64,000 nucleotides of DNA. Origin: Tremella fuciformis. Lineage: Eukaryota > Basidiomycota > Tremellomycetes > Tremellales > Tremellaceae. Made by a program: the position numbers and the translations under genes. Below, one piece after another: positions 22,800 to 34,779 of the stretch. The stretch is from contig CP136496.1 of assembly GCA_032768795.1 (NCBI GenBank), forward strand, positions 1,736,001-1,800,000. The letters are read 5' to 3'. The notes under the pieces are model-generated. The model worked only from the letters and a program-made list of their open reading frames with translations. It did no database searches and had not been told where the DNA came from. How positions within the stretch are numbered: the first letter of the stretch is position 1; every line of letters starts with the position of its first letter.

Positions 22800-23391
22800 A
22801 TGGCCGCGGACACGCTGCGAGACCTTAACATCCTCTTCGACCCCCTGTCCGAACTAGACACGGCACTGCAATCCAACGCATTCGGCATCACCTCCTACGC
22901 GCTCGACACGGCCAACTCGTTCCCTTGTTCAGAGGCAGACAAGGAGGCCGTCCTGCAAGAGTCGACACGCAGTCGGCACGGCGTGCAGGGCGTATGTGCG
23001 CGCGCGAGGGTCGTATTGCTTGACTCGGCCCACGCTTCGACTGCTCCTGCTCCTGCATCGGTGTCGGGTCAGCCGCCGGAGGGTAGCCAGCCGCCGCCAG
23101 GGGAGGAGCTGGGCATCGTGGATGTGGTGGTCTTGCTTGATCATCGGGGGTTCACTGTGGGTCTCTTACCCGAGGCTGTCTTGTGCAGCGGGAAGAGCGG
23201 GAATCGGGGACTTATCCCAGGTCGAGGACCCTCCCAGTGCACTCTCGTCTTTCCACGGCACCACATACGAGACCCTCGAATCGCTGCTCATTGCCATCTC
23301 GCCGAGATACGTCGAGGCAATGACGCACGAAGTGTCTAAACGCTTTACAGAGCCATATCAACCGAGATGGCAGCACGACGACGACGAATGA
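22800..23391 (+). CDS. GSKIP-domain protein
   Basis: Two exons (22800-23156 and 23221-23391) give 175 residues. The second half has the GSKIP/DUF727 pattern: a hydrophobic strand pair (IVDVVVLLDHRGFTV), then YETLESLLIAISPRYVEAM and a helix ending in a basic KRF. Human GSKIP, a GSK3-beta and PKA-binding protein, has the matching [20 protein letters not shown]. The N-terminal NAFGITSYAL segment is where the human protein has its PKA-binding helix. A Pro/Gly-rich insert sits in the middle. Function in fungi is unknown. The start at 22800 was chosen because the upstream frame is only low-complexity. Confidence 0.6.
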
Positions 23392-23522
23392 GGACACTGC
23401 ATCGGGTCACGAAGAATGTTGTACAGTATGCCATGCATGAGCCGAAACTATACACCGTCGTCAAAAGTGGACATCCACTCCGCTCCCCTGACCGCTCCCC
23501 TCTACCTGGTCTCCCTCGCTAA

Positions 23523-25238
23523 TCACGGGGCAGCGATCGTCCGCTGGGTGTAGGCGCCCAGGTTGTCCGGGATGGCATAGCGGGAGTCCGCCTCGGAGAG
23601 CAGCTTGCCGCCGTACATGACCTGCCCATGCTTGGCGTGGAACTGTGCCAAACGAGCCTCGACCTCTGGACGGAAGTGACGCATGAGACCCTGGATGGGC
23701 CAAGCGGCGGCATCGCCCAAGGCGCAGATGGTGTGGCCCTCAACTTGTTTTCTGATCGTCAGTCCTGTTCAGCCTGGGCAGGCCTTTACTCACGTCAACT
23801 CCAGCAGCATGTCGATCTCCCGCTCCTGCGCGCGGCCCTCGACCATCCGGTCCATCATATTCATCATCCAGGTTGTGCCCTCTCGGCAAGGTGTGCACTG
23901 GCCACACGACTCGTGCTTGTAGAATTTGGCGAATCGGGCAATGGCAGAGATCATGTCGGTGGTGTTGTCCATGACAATAACGGCACCGGTACCAAGCGAT
24001 GTCTGGTTGTCTTTGAGGGAGTCGTAGTCCATCCTAAATATCAGGGATACCCGGGCTAGCTTGACGTTTTGATACTCACAATACCTTCTCGCACACCTCC
24101 CGCGGGATAACGGGGACGGAACAACCGCCCGGGATGATTCCCTTGAGGTTCTGCCACCCTCCCCTGATGCCACCACAGTGCTTCTCCAACAGCTCCTGCA
24201 ATGGAATGGACATCTCCTCCTCGATCACACAAGGGTTGTTGACGTGTCCCGAAACGCAGTACACTTTGGTACCCTGATTCCTCTCCCGCCCAAAGCCGGC
24301 AAACCACTTGGCTCCTCTCCGGATGATGGTCGGGGCGACAGCAACAGTCTCGACATTCGCAACAGTCGAGGGGCATCCGAAAAGACCGACATCGGCAGGG
24401 AATGGCGGCTTCAGACGGGGCTTGCCCTGCTTGCCCTCGAGAGACTCGATGAGAGCGGTCTCCTCACCACAGATGTAGGCGCCGGCACCACGGTGGAGGT
24501 ACACGTCAAAGTCGTACCCAGATCCACACGCGTTCTTGCCGATCAGGCCGTCCTTGTAGGCTTCATCGATTGCCTGTTGGACATGAGAAGCTTCTTGGTA
24601 GAACTCTCCCCGGATGTAGATGTAGGCTACGGATCAGCAAGGGGCACGGTGAACATGTAAGGGAGGACTGACCCGCTGTTGCGTTCATTGCCCGACCAGC
24701 AACAAGACAACCTTCGACAAGTTTGTGGGGGTCGCCTCGCATGATCTCTCGATCTTTACATGTTCCCGGTTCTCCCTCATCGGCGTTCACGACCAGATAC
24801 CTGGGCCGCGGGTCCTTCTCCCATCCAGGTTTGTTCACTACGATCAGCGTCACAATCTGTAGGTAGTCGTAGTTTGGACATACTGAACGACCACTTGAGT
24901 CCACTTGGGAACCCAGCCCCTCCACGACCTCGCAATCCCGAATCTTTGATTTGCTGAATCAACCACGCATCTCCCTTGAGCAAGATCTCCTTGGTCTTAT
25001 GCCAGTCGCCCCGGCTCTTCGCGCCCTTGATGCCGTGGTCATGGCGGCAATAAAGGTTGGTGAAGATCCGATCTTGGTCCTTGAGGCCGCCGTAGTGTCG
25101 CACGGGCGGGTCGGCGACGGTAGCAAGGGATCGGGAGGCGACGGAGGTGATGGCGGATGGGGCGGTGGGACGGCGAGGGGTGGGTTTGGGCAGTGTCGCG
25201 CGCAGCGACGCGATGCGCATGGATGATGATGGCCGCAT
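23523..25238 (-). CDS. NDUFV1: NADH:ubiquinone oxidoreductase 51 kDa subunit (complex I, NuoF/NDUFV1)
   Basis: This subunit binds FMN and NADH and carries cluster N3 in the peripheral arm of mitochondrial complex I. The protein starts with an Arg/Ser/Thr/Ala-rich import sequence. Visible landmarks are [20 protein letters not shown] (NADH site), [15 protein letters not shown] (FMN site), [19 protein letters not shown], and [12 protein letters not shown] plus the later Cys of HTICALGD, the 4Fe-4S ligands. The C-terminal part after [13 protein letters not shown] is complete. Several short introns interrupt it, the first after LKWSF. Everything expected of a working subunit is present. Confidence 0.97.
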
Positions 25239-26509
25239 GGTGTGTTGGGGGTTCTATGTCGCTCTGCTAGCCATGCAAGGCGACGAGGAAGAAGACTAGG
25301 CAAGTCAAATGTGAAGATCGATCGCCCTGGTATGCTGGTTGGTGCTGGGTGGAGACTTCCGACCAATGGCTGCTCGGCCCTTTCTGTACGCCCGGCCCGT
25401 CCCACGGCGTTTGCCTAATGTGGCACTTACACTCGGCCGTTCAGTGCCAGGGGACCGTGCGCCATGGTGCGCGACAGCGAACGGAACAGGCAAGTTGCAT
25501 GGAATGCATGTGAGTGGCTTAAGAAGCCTCCAGCGCGTAGAGCAGTCGCTACGAAAGTTTCACTATCCTTCGCGCAAACATCTTGGCGAAGCTCAAGCCA
25601 AACCACATATGATAGCCATCCTTCCGTGAAACGGCTGAGGTCGCATACATGCCATTGTGAGTCGAGTATATGACGCGTCTCGTTCTCGTCCTGATATCCA
25701 CGGCCATAGAGTTCGGAAAACACCCCATCCCGTCTGCTCTGGGCAGTTAACCCGGACATCGCCCTGGCAGTACGACGGTGGGAGACCACGTCGGAAGGCA
25801 GGGTGCTGTGGTTTTTGGCGACTGCACTGGGGAAGTTCTATGCTGCTGAGGCCATGCTATGTGGCAAAGCAAGATTCTCAATCGAGGCCCTGTTCCGCAA
25901 CCAGGTCTGATGGTACCTGACTGGGTGTCGGTACCGATGGTCATCACCGAGGGTGCAGTCGCCACTCAGACTTGGATTGGTCGTGTGACCGCCTTTACAC
26001 CTCAAACACCCTTCCTTTGTCTCGCAACGCACAGCATCGTCGCTCACCCCGGATTCGACAGATTCGAAAGAGTCCAGACACTCATACCGACCCCAAAGGA
26101 GCGTGAAACCGTGGACCGAGTCGTGTGCACAAGGCGACGCCCGGTCATCCCAGCCGATACACTTGGCCAGACCGTCCACACGAGGCTTCGCTCATATAAC
26201 GCCCACTGCTCGTCACCTCATTACCTCATTACCCCATATTCTGCAGGCCCCCGCCCCCAAGATCACGCAACAGACCGACCCCCACATCAACCCTCGATTG
26301 ACTAGGGAGAGGAGAGGGTAATTGCGAACAAGCCAGAAGCCGGCCGTACGTCTCCCGTGTGCGCCCCCTTTCAGCTAGCTGACGAGAAGCTTCTCTTGCC
26401 CGTCATCGCCGTCCCCTTCATTTACATACAGACAGCCAGCGTTCGCCATCTCAGTATCACATACGATACACTCGCCACCGACGACAACCCTCCCAGCGAC
26501 CCAGACAAC
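25239..26509. other. Long unexplained stretch between complex I gene and unknown ORF
   Basis: About 1.27 kb with no protein I can recognise. Both strands hold several open frames of 70-150 codons with mixed composition, without matching exon boundaries or conserved motifs. I saw no tRNA, snRNA or repeat. It includes the promoter of the complex I gene and of the plus-strand ORF at 26510. A small or poorly conserved gene or a non-coding RNA cannot be excluded. Confidence 0.5.
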
Positions 26510-27085
26510 ATGGACTACCTCACCGTGCTCGCCACCCGCTCGCTCGTCCTCTTCGCACCGCCCTCCACGCCCACCCCAGCCAAGCAAGCGCTCGACGGCG
26601 GCGGCGGGGGCACGACGCCCCGCTTCGCCCCCACGCCCAACTCGACGCCCACTCGCCACCCGCTCCTGCTCGCCCCGGAGAGCGTCACCATGCCGATCCA
26701 GTCGCTCCTCTACGCAGACGCCGACAGCGCCTATTACCTCATGCAGCACCTCCTAGTCCACTCCCTCCCAGCCCTACTCGAGGGCAGCGTCGACAGCCAG
26801 AGTGTGGCCGGTGCGAGTCGCGAGCTGCGCACCGAGGCGGAAGAGGCGGCGTGGGGGGAGATCAGCAAAGCCAAGCAGTTCGGCGTGGCGCTGGGGCGGT
26901 GGTTCTCCAATACCAGGGACGATCATATTACCGAGCAGGGTTTGAAGGATATGGCCGAGGCGTACGGGCTGGGACTGCAGCAGGACCACTTAGAGGTGCA
27001 GATAGGGCACGGCCATGAGGAGCATCACAATCACGCCGCTTTGGCTCGGCAGGTGGACCTGGGCGGCTCGATGATTGTTGCCTAG
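26510..27085 (+). CDS. Unknown 191-residue protein
   Basis: I do not recognise this family. The single-exon frame starts at ATG 26510. It begins with a hydrophobic beta-like segment (MDYLTVLATRSLVLFAPP), then a Pro/Thr linker with a five-Gly run. A helical half follows (about 75-160), containing ADSAYYLMQHLLVHSLPALLE and an EEAAWGEISKAKQFGVALGRWF helix. It ends with a His-rich GHGHEEHHNH stretch. Length and structured second half suggest a real gene. The frame stays open upstream to about 26357, so the start is not certain. Confidence 0.55.
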   Translation: MDYLTVLATRSLVLFAPPSTPTPAKQALDGGGGGTTPRFAPTPNSTPTRHPLLLAPESVTMPIQSLLYADADSAYYLMQHLLVHSLPALLEGSVDSQSVAGASRELRTEAEEAAWGEISKAKQFGVALGRWFSNTRDDHITEQGLKDMAEAYGLGLQQDHLEVQIGHGHEEHHNHAALARQVDLGGSMIVA

Positions 27086-27266
27086 TCCATTTCCCTTGTC
27101 GTCATCGGCTTATAGAGTCGGATGGACCCCAGTTGTAGATATCATGTAGCACCAGGTCCATGTACACGTACGATTGCTTCCCATGTACAGGTCTTCGATA
27201 TGTGAGATGTGAGATCGTTCGCCAGAGGTTAGGGTGCAGTGGAGATGCATCCCGCAGCGGGCAAGT

Positions 27267-27730
27267 CTAAAACGCCAACATGACATACCTACGCATCAGC
27301 TCGCCAATCCCCCTATACCGACTTGGTGTAAAGGCTCACCCAGCAATCATCGCCGCACCCCCCATGGGCGTCAACGGCCCAAACACCTTGCCGACCTTCT
27401 CGCGCGCCAACACCAGCCCAAAGATCGTCCCGGAGAACGTGCCCGCCCCGGCAAGTAACATACCCGTCGCTATGCGCCCTTTGCGCGTAGCCATCACAGG
27501 ATGAAAAGACATGGCCAGCAGCGCGAGGCCGTTGTAGATGAGGTAGTGCGAGGCGGTGGCCCAGCTTGCGTGGGCCCGATCTTGCGGGTCGGGGAAACGC
27601 GCGCGTAGGCCGTGCGAGCCGAATGCACCTGCTGTCATGCCGACAGCGGCTGCCTGTCAGCTGTCACCCGAGACGGAGTCCAGGACTCGCTGAGAAGGGC
27701 ACCGGAGCGCCAGACTGTTGCTGCGTTCAT
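27267..27730 (-). CDS. TMEM256/DUF423 small membrane protein
   Basis: Three exons (27730-27703, 27649-27340, 27288-27267) give 119 residues. The sequence carries the DUF423 hallmarks: GAFGSHGL near the N-terminus, a SWATASHYLIYNGLALL helix, GMLLAGAGTFSGTIFGLVL, and FGPLTPMGGAAMIAGY at the end. Four hydrophobic segments are likely. The family includes human TMEM256 and bacterial YgdD; its biochemical role is not known. The first intron was placed to restore the hydrophobic first helix; a shorter alternative breaks the frame. Confidence 0.85.
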
Positions 27731-27957
27731 CGTGCTGCCTGAGTGAGTGAGTGAAGATGGAGTGTGCTTCTTCGTTGGTAGCTGAGGCGGACACATCGGT
27801 AACCCGTCCGGCCGAACTTTTCGGGCGCCTACTTATGGGGCAGGTGAGCACCTGAAAGGCGTGCGACGGGAGGAACAGTTCGCGCTGGGCACAGATTCGC
27901 TCAACATCTTACCTATCTTTCTGTTTTGGCCTGATACATCCTGCATCTCAAGACAAT

Positions 27958-29128
27958 ATGACGACGCTGCACGTCCACCCGCACTTCAACCCCGAAGAAG
28001 CAGCGCATGCAGCGGCGGAATATCTCGCGAGTGAGTCTTGGGGCCGTTGTACATCAATTTGCCGCTTGACAGTGGCTAATCTTTAGACCTGGACAATCTC
28101 CAAGCAGAGATCCAATTCCTGACGGATGAGATCAAAGAAAAGGACATCAGGATAACCAGTGAGACCGCCTATTATGATTGCTCAGAGGTAGTGCTGAAGT
28201 ACAGCCTTGTTGCAACGCATAAATAGTCGCCATACCGGCCTGACTCGCCAATTGAAGAACCCCACCGCTTCAACGGCAACGTTCCCCCTGCCCATCCCGC
28301 CCGGAGCACCACTCCCCACCGAACATTTGAGTGCGAAGGATGCCACGGCCCTGACGAAAATCCAAGCTGAATGGGGCAAGATCGATGCGCTGCAGGACGA
28401 AAAGGTCGCGCTGGCCGAACGCATGGAACGTATTGTGAATCGAGCAAAAGAGCGCGGAAAAGCAGAGTGGCTGCGCGTAGGAGGCATGGACCTCGATGCA
28501 CTCGAGAGCGAAGCGTCCGCGATCAAACCTGGTGCATTGGGCGAGATGGGGAACGGCGATATCATGTTACCGCCTGGCGGCCTCGGGAGCGGGAGCGACA
28601 TGCGTCCACAGAAGAAGCGCAAACTCCAGACTTTACCATTGCCGCTGCCCACGTCGGCAGTGCCTGCAGGCATGATCGTCCACCCGCCCAGCTCAATGCC
28701 GCCCCCTTCTGCACCGCTCCGGCCGCAGCTGTCTGCGCGTCATTCGGCGGCGCACCGCTCTGGCCGGCATGAGCGGCATCTGTCTGGCCTCTCGGACTTT
28801 GACATGGACGCGCACGGCGAGGCCGAGGAGACCGAGCAGGCCGATGGCGAGACGGACGACACGCTCTACTGCTTCTGTCGCCAGAAGAGCTATGGCGAGA
28901 TGATCGGGTGCGACAACGAGAAGTGCGAGTTTGAATGGGTGAGCTGCCCCCTTCTAGCCATAATGGTTTCGGGAGGATACTGACGCCTAGTTCCATGTCA
29001 AGTGTGTCAATCTCAATGGTGCGCTGCCGGAGACGTGGTACTGCCCGGACTGTGTCACAAAGCTGGGTCTGGCGTCGAGCGACGGCACACGGCTCAGTCA
29101 GAAAGACAAGAAGAACAGGAGGCGGTGA
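27958..29128 (+). CDS. ING-family PHD-finger protein
   Basis: ING proteins read histone H3 Lys4 trimethylation for acetyltransferase or deacetylase complexes (yeast Yng2, Yng1, Pho23). The N-terminal coiled region is spread over short exons (from ATG 27958) and includes [20 protein letters not shown] and a long helical stretch near 28.35-28.45 kb. A Pro/Ser-rich linker with basic patches follows. The PHD finger is complete: [17 protein letters not shown], then KCEFEWFHVKCV joined across an intron near 28.94-28.99 kb, then TWYCPDC. The [10 protein letters not shown] and W positions of the methyl-lysine pocket are present. The stop at 29126 sits inside a GTGAGT, so a further 3' exon is possible. 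Which ING subtype this is was not resolved. Confidence 0.88.
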
Positions 29129-29407
29129 GTCCGGTGCAGGATTTCAGTGCGCATAGCATCGTGTTGTAGTCTTGGTGTACTTGTATCCCGTACTGCATGT
29201 ATCCTGTACTGAAGTACTGTGCTGGCAGGTAGCAGCTGTGGCCGGAGACCATTGGAAACACGCTACTAGCTGGGCGCGTTTCAGATTGGTGCCTGAATGC
29301 TGACACCGCCTGTAACAAGACCGTCCATCGTCTCGGCTCCTCATCTTCAGTTATGAGAGCAGCTACACCCACTGAGCATAGCACAGGAGGATCAGCCAGC
29401 CGCCAGC

Positions 29408-31635
29408 ATGTCGACTTCAGATCAAGCGCAAGAACCGCCACCCCGGCCGCCCAGCGGTCCACTAACGAGCACCCTGGTCAGCCCCACCCCCCGCACTGGC
29501 CCACAGACTGAAAAGCAGAACACGATGACGCTCCCGCTAACGACCCTGTCTTCCCTGCTCGCGATGCAAGACGACGAAGACCACAAGCCGCGCGTGTGTC
29601 CTTCCTGCTCTCTCAGCCTCCTCACAACCGCCCTCACCGTTCCGGCGGGTGGATAGGACTCGTGGGGCGTTGACGCGCAGCTGTCCAAGATCAGCTGGCT
29701 GCCCGACATCCTCGTGCTGCGCGGCTCGATCATCCCGACGGTCATCGGCCCCGTGCTGAGCGTCACCATGTTCGCTGCGTGCGTGGCAGCCGCTTCGTTG
29801 CTCTACGGCAGAGAGGTCGGCCTGACGAACAACGTCGGTACGTGACGTGGCGCAATGACAACGAGGGACGGAGCTGAGGGCAGTGCCGCTTCTCTCTGTT
29901 GTGGTGGGGCTGTTGCTTGGTGGGTCGACCCCTGACAGGTAGACTGTGCGTGCTGATGCTGACCTTAGTGTTCCGGTGAGCTGTACACTCATCTGTCCGA
30001 GGCCTAGCTCAGCGACAGCAATTCCTCGGCGTACGAACGGTTTGCTGAGTGAGTTGCCGAATCAGGCGTTGAAGGCGATGACTGATGTAGGAGAGGCCGG
30101 AAAGACTTTACTACCCTCATCTCCAATGCTCGAAACCTCTCTCGAGTGCGTCACGCCATTGTCGCTTTTTTCGTGGCAGTGCTCACGAGCAGCTCATATG
30201 GATCACCGTCTGCGCCCCGCCCGTCCCGACAGACGGCACCAAGCCCCCGATCACCCGCGCCAAGCTGACCGAAGAGAAGAAACGCCTCATCAGACTCATC
30301 GTCGCCTTTGTCGTCGCGACCAAGCACCACCTCCGCGCCGAAGGCGGCGTGCACCACGAAGACCTCGACGGCCTCCTGCCGCCTCGTCTCGCAGGCTCCA
30401 GTCTGCGCCAGCTCAAGCAGGCCGGCACGCAAATTACCGATGCGCAGCACCAGGCGCTCAGCTCGCCCGTGGCGGTAGGCGCCTCCCTGCCTCCCACACC
30501 CGGCACGGGCATCCTCAGTAACCCTATCGACGAAGAATCCTCCATTGGCGTCAAGAGCGTCCGTTCCGTCCGCGTCTCGCCGAGCGTGCAGAGTCTGAAC
30601 CCCCCTCATAGCGCTTTTTCAGATACGACGCACGAGCGGTCCATCCCTAGCCTCCGCCAGCGCATGGCCAGGCATCTCCACCCCGTGCGCGCGAGCACGA
30701 AGCGCCGCCCGACCAATGTGAGAGTGGTCGTAGAGGCCGACTGCTCCGATGATGACTGCGGTCCTCGGCGGCCCGTGACGGAGCGCACGCCGTTGATCAA
30801 GCCGGGCGTCAAGCCTGATATTCGGCGAACCACGGAGGATGTGGTCAAGCGCGCCGAGGTGGGATTGGGCAGGATGGTCGAGCTCGGCCTGCCGCTCATC
30901 ATGTGAGTCATGGGTAGCATGGAAGGCGCTGATGGAAGTGCACACGAGATAAGCAGGACGCTCTTCCGATTCCGCCGCTTGGGCTGTTTGGAGACTGTCG
31001 GCCCGGCAGTAGGTCTTCCTTCAACAGGTTGAAAAAGTGAAGGGCTAAATAGCAGGGTATGAATGCGATGCAGGCACTGGTGCAAAGTATGACCGACCAG
31101 CTCGGGGCGATGGAGCGCATGTGAGTCGTCTCAGGAGTGAGCCTGAGCGGGGGAGGGCTGACGCGGCAGCGTGCAGACTCCCCTGCCTGTCGTTTTCGGC
31201 ATCCACATCAAGCAGACCGTCACGCTCTTCCTGTACATGCTGCCGTTCACGCTCGTCGACCTGCTCGGGTGGAAGATGATCCTCATCGTGACCATCATCG
31301 CGTTCACCATGATGGGCGTCGAGGGTATCGCCGCGCAGGTCGAGCAGCCCTTTGGCGAGTGCGTCAACCCTCTGCACTCTACCATTGGGGAGGCTGATAA
31401 AAGTGATCCGTGCGACCTGAATCTGGACCTCTTTTGCACCGAGCTGTTGTGCGAGTGCGAGTGCGTCCTCTTACGCTATGTACACGTGGGCAAGGCTGAC
31501 CGTAGGGCTATATTGGAGCGCCTGCCCGAAGGGGACGAAGATGATGCCAAGCCGTACGAGCGGTCGACCCGGAAGAGAGCGGAGGACGAGGCGGCAGACG
31601 ATGGCGGTGATGATGGCGCGGACGATGGATTTTGA
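29408..31635 (+). CDS. Bestrophin-family (UPF0187/RFP-TM) anion channel
   Basis: The first exon is a Pro-rich cytosolic tail. Family landmarks then appear over several short exons: a WLPDILVLRGSIIPTVIGPVLSV membrane segment, VPLLSVVVGLLLVFR, and SSAYERFAEGRKDFTTLISNARNLSR with the conserved YERFxEGR. A WVTV helix follows, and near the C-terminus QTPLPVVFGIHIKQTVTLFLYMLPFTLVDLLGW, AAQVEQPFG and DLNLDLFCTEL. A cytosolic insert of about 180 residues, Pro/Ser-rich and basic, separates the two membrane halves (30.36-30.85 kb); fungal members often have such inserts. The end is strongly acidic. Transport of chloride or other anions is expected from the family. Confidence 0.82.
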
Positions 31636-31850
31636 GCATGTCGATGGAGTCTTGTACATAGCTGTGTCACGATGCACGACTGTCATGACGTTCATACGGA
31701 CTCCTCGTGCATACAATACATGCCCCTGGTGATGCGCGCGATGGGAAGACTACTGATGCTCTGTACTGTAGTGCACAAGATCCCACATTATAGTGCCGTG
31801 CGGGCACCGTCCCGTCGATTTTGTCCGTCCCGATACTTTTGCAGGTGCGT

Positions 31851-33126
31851 CTAGGCGCCAGCCTGCGGCTGATCTCTCTGAGCTTCCTGGGTATGCAACA
31901 AATGGCTCCAGCCGTGTCCGGGCGCCTGCGCTTGCGACTGCTCGTCCTGCGCCGGCATATCCGACACGGGCACATGCTTCGCCTGCAAGTCCCTCCGCAT
32001 ATCCAGTATGACCGACTTGCGCACGGCCGTCATCTTGCGGTAGATATAGAACAGCACGCCGAGGGACACGACGGCGCTAGCACAGAACACGAGGTCCGAC
32101 ACGAGGTGCGACGAGCCGTCGTTGCCCAGCACGACGCCGACGTACACCGCCAGCAGCTGCTTGGGCAGGCCGGCAATGAGCGCGATGGCGAATTTCCAGA
32201 AGGGCAGGCCGGACACGGCGAAGACGATGGTTGTGAAGTGCGTAGGGACGACCGAGAGGCGGACGAGCCACGCCATGATGATGCCGCCTTGTTCGATTGT
32301 CCGGCTGAGGCAGGCGTAGTTGACGTTCTTGCGCGCCACGCGTTCGGCGCGCCCGCGGCACCAGTACTTGAACACGCTGGGATCAGTTGATGTATGGAGA
32401 GGAGATGGGATGGCTTACGCGTAGTTGGCTGTCTCGCCGAGGATCGTACCCACTGCTACCTGTACATGTCAGCTGTTGTTCCTGTTAAGAGACCAGCTTA
32501 CGATTGCGAACCCCTTTCCTAGGCCCCAAACGATACCGACGAGGATCATGACGATTTCTGTTCATCAGTTTCTGGTACAAGTACCTCGTTGAGGGGCTCA
32601 CCATTGCCAAAGAGCGGTGGGAAGCTGAGGGCAAACATGATCGCCACGGGAATACAAAAGCCCGCGTGTATGTCCCGCATACGCTGCACGAAGGGTTTAA
32701 GCCAGTTGACAATCTGCGATCAGCATGCTCCCCACAACTGTCACGAGTGGTCAGACTCACGTCGTGATGGAAAAAGACCATAAGGCCGACCAAGACCACA
32801 AGAACGACCAAGACGACGTAGTACCACAGCCATTCTCTCCGGAACCAAAAGCGCCAGTTCTTGGCCTTGTCCAGCGTGATGAGACCCCGCTCGTACTCTT
32901 CGCGCTCGTCCTCTGTCAGCTCTTCCTCCGTCTCCTGCATGACCCCATGTCGATGGAGTGGTGGATTCCCGTGGTTCTCCAGATTTTGGTATGGCCCGAT
33001 CTCGTGCATGGGTTGTGACACAGGATAGGGTCGTCGACCGGGGTAAGCGGGTGGGGCAGCGGGTTCTTCAGTCGCAGACAGCTCTGGTTGATGCCGTGTG
33101 TCTGCAGTAGGCGGTTGTGTAGTCAT
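31851..33126 (-). CDS. TVP38: Tvp38/TMEM64-type (VTT domain) Golgi membrane protein
   Basis: The N-terminus is Pro-rich and acidic, followed by a span WYYVVLVVLVVLVGLMVFF. After short introns come FALSFPPLFGNEIVMILVGIVWGLGKGFAIVAVGTILGET, the family core with its re-entrant loop, and FKYWCRGRAERV. Then come AWLVRLSVVPTHFTTIVFAVSGLPFWKFA and IAGLPKQLLAVYVGVVLG and a last span. This order matches Tvp38/TMEM64 proteins, which reside in Golgi-derived vesicles. A methionine at 33255 would add 43 residues; I prefer 33126 because the extension is Ser/Thr-rich without features. Confidence 0.85.
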
Positions 33127-33526
33127 TTTGGCAGCGCGATTGCAGTAGAGGGGGGTCTTGCGAAGAGTGAGCGGAGTTGTAAAGCGAAACGAACGATGAA
33201 AAGAAAGGCTCGAGGCGGTGACCATTGGAGATGACGTATTTGACGCATGGCTCATAGCAATTCATAATGATATTCAGGCACCGGCGACCGGCGATCACAC
33301 CGGTGACTGTCTCGCAACTCTGTATTTGTGTCCAAGCAGGAGACCGTCGCAGGTCTAGGCCACTCTATGGAAGCATAGGTCGCGAACCTGATACCGGCTC
33401 GACGGGGAGACGACCACTTGATTAATCGCGCTACGACCACTGCAACTAAGCAGCGTCTACGCCGGATCCGGATGCCGTTGGTCCGGATTGCTGAGCACCG
33501 TTGAGGGATGCAGGGCGCCTTAAGTC
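33127..33526. other. Intergenic TVP38 promoter side / JMJD7 3' end
   Basis: About 400 bases without a convincing gene. A palindrome AGGTCGCGAACCT near 33376-33388 looked tRNA-like but does not fold as a tRNA. Confidence 0.55.
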
Positions 33527-34779
33527 CTACTCGAAGTCACCGGGAGGAGGAATAACGCCGTTCATACCGCTCACGCGCGCGATCCGGCGGGCCAGGCGTT
33601 CATAGGCGTAGTTCTCAGGGCGGATCTCCGCGGGATACCAGCTGCACGTCAACCTGAGACTCGAGCACGAGATGGCAGACGCACTAGTTGATTGCCACGG
33701 CGAGACCACCGGTCCCTTCGGACTGGGATACGGCGTGCCACCATCCATTAGGAAGGTAGAGCGTCTCCCCTTCGTGAATGGTCACCTCGATGGATTGCAC
33801 ATCGTGCGGAATCTGATGCGACGCGACCCAGGGTACATCATATGCTGGCGGCGGGTCGAGTTCCGGCTCAAGACCCGTGGATGTACGCTTAAGCGTCGAT
33901 GGTGGATAGAAGCGCTCTGCCGATCAGGAACCACCATCGCACCTTGAATTTGGAAAGAATCTACGGTCCAGCCAGAGACCCTCGATGGGGGCAACAAGCA
34001 AAAACGTCTTGCTGCCACTGAGAACGTGGTAGATGTTCTCGTACGGATCGTGATGGATGCTCGTCCTCGCGCGACTACTGCCGATCCATAGGTTGACCGC
34101 TTCGGCGGTACAACCTGTCGCTGCCTGCATCCACGGGATGTCGCGTTGGAAGAACTGACGAAAGGCTGCCAACTCCTCGCCGTCTGGCCGAACTGACGTT
34201 CGGAACAGATTGCCATCTTGCGACTGAAGATACAGAACTTCTTTCTCGTTGGGATCTCCTTCGGTCTCAGCATCCCAGGCGCACTCACGCTGATACCCAC
34301 CAAGGCGGCGCAAGAATTCAGCCATAGGCATCTTCTCCTCTAGAGGCTTCACGAATGTTGCTCTGCCATTCGCATCAAGCCGCACTGAGTCTGCGAGACT
34401 GCATGTCAGCGCTCACACGATGGTAGGGGACACGGCATACCCATCATCTGTAATGGCGATTGTGACAGGACGCTCGCAGCGGTCTGTGTACGTTGCGGGC
34501 TTCCCCCAGTCTAGCTGCGCGCCGGAAGAGATACAAGGGGTACAGCCTGCACTCAGCATGACGTTTGCGCGAATTGACTCTCTGCTCTACCTGTGATCAC
34601 TACAGGCTGGTTCTTTGCGATCATCCTGGCGGCTTCGACCGGGCTGAGAGGGCCGTGCAGATAGTCGGCCTCGTTAGGGGCGAGATCTACTTCAATCAGC
34701 TTTGCCCTCCTATGTCTCGTGCTGAAGCACCTCGATAGTCATCTCGAAGCTGCTGGACATGTGCCCGCAACTGCTCCAT
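33527..34779 (-). CDS. JMJD7: JMJD7-like JmjC (cupin-8) hydroxylase
   Basis: This is a 2-oxoglutarate/Fe(II) enzyme; human JMJD7 is a lysyl hydroxylase of GTPases DRG1/2. The N-terminal exon (from ATG 34779) reads MEQLRAHVQQLRDDYR and joins the conserved DLAPNEADYLHGPLSPVEA and NQPVVITG. The core has VLYLQSQDGNLF, then AVNLWIGSSRARTSIHHDPYENIYHVLSG with the HxD iron ligands. GETLYLPNGWWHAVSQS supplies the distal His, followed by AINYWYPAEI. The order and spacing match JMJD7 closely. All expected metal ligands are present, so it should be active. It is transcribed away from NTE1, with 193 bases between the start codons. Confidence 0.88.

Noticed and set aside
25838..26179. Minus-strand open frame of 113 codons with several Cys
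   Set aside because: There is no zinc-finger spacing and no adjoining exon; it may be chance.
31131..31439. Minus-strand open frames under the bestrophin gene
   Set aside because: They mirror the membrane-helix codons of the sense gene and have no independent support.
33360..33450. tRNA-like stretch with GGTTCGCGACC on the minus strand
   Set aside because: The invariant A of the B box is missing and the T arm and acceptor stem do not pair; the motif is part of a short palindrome.
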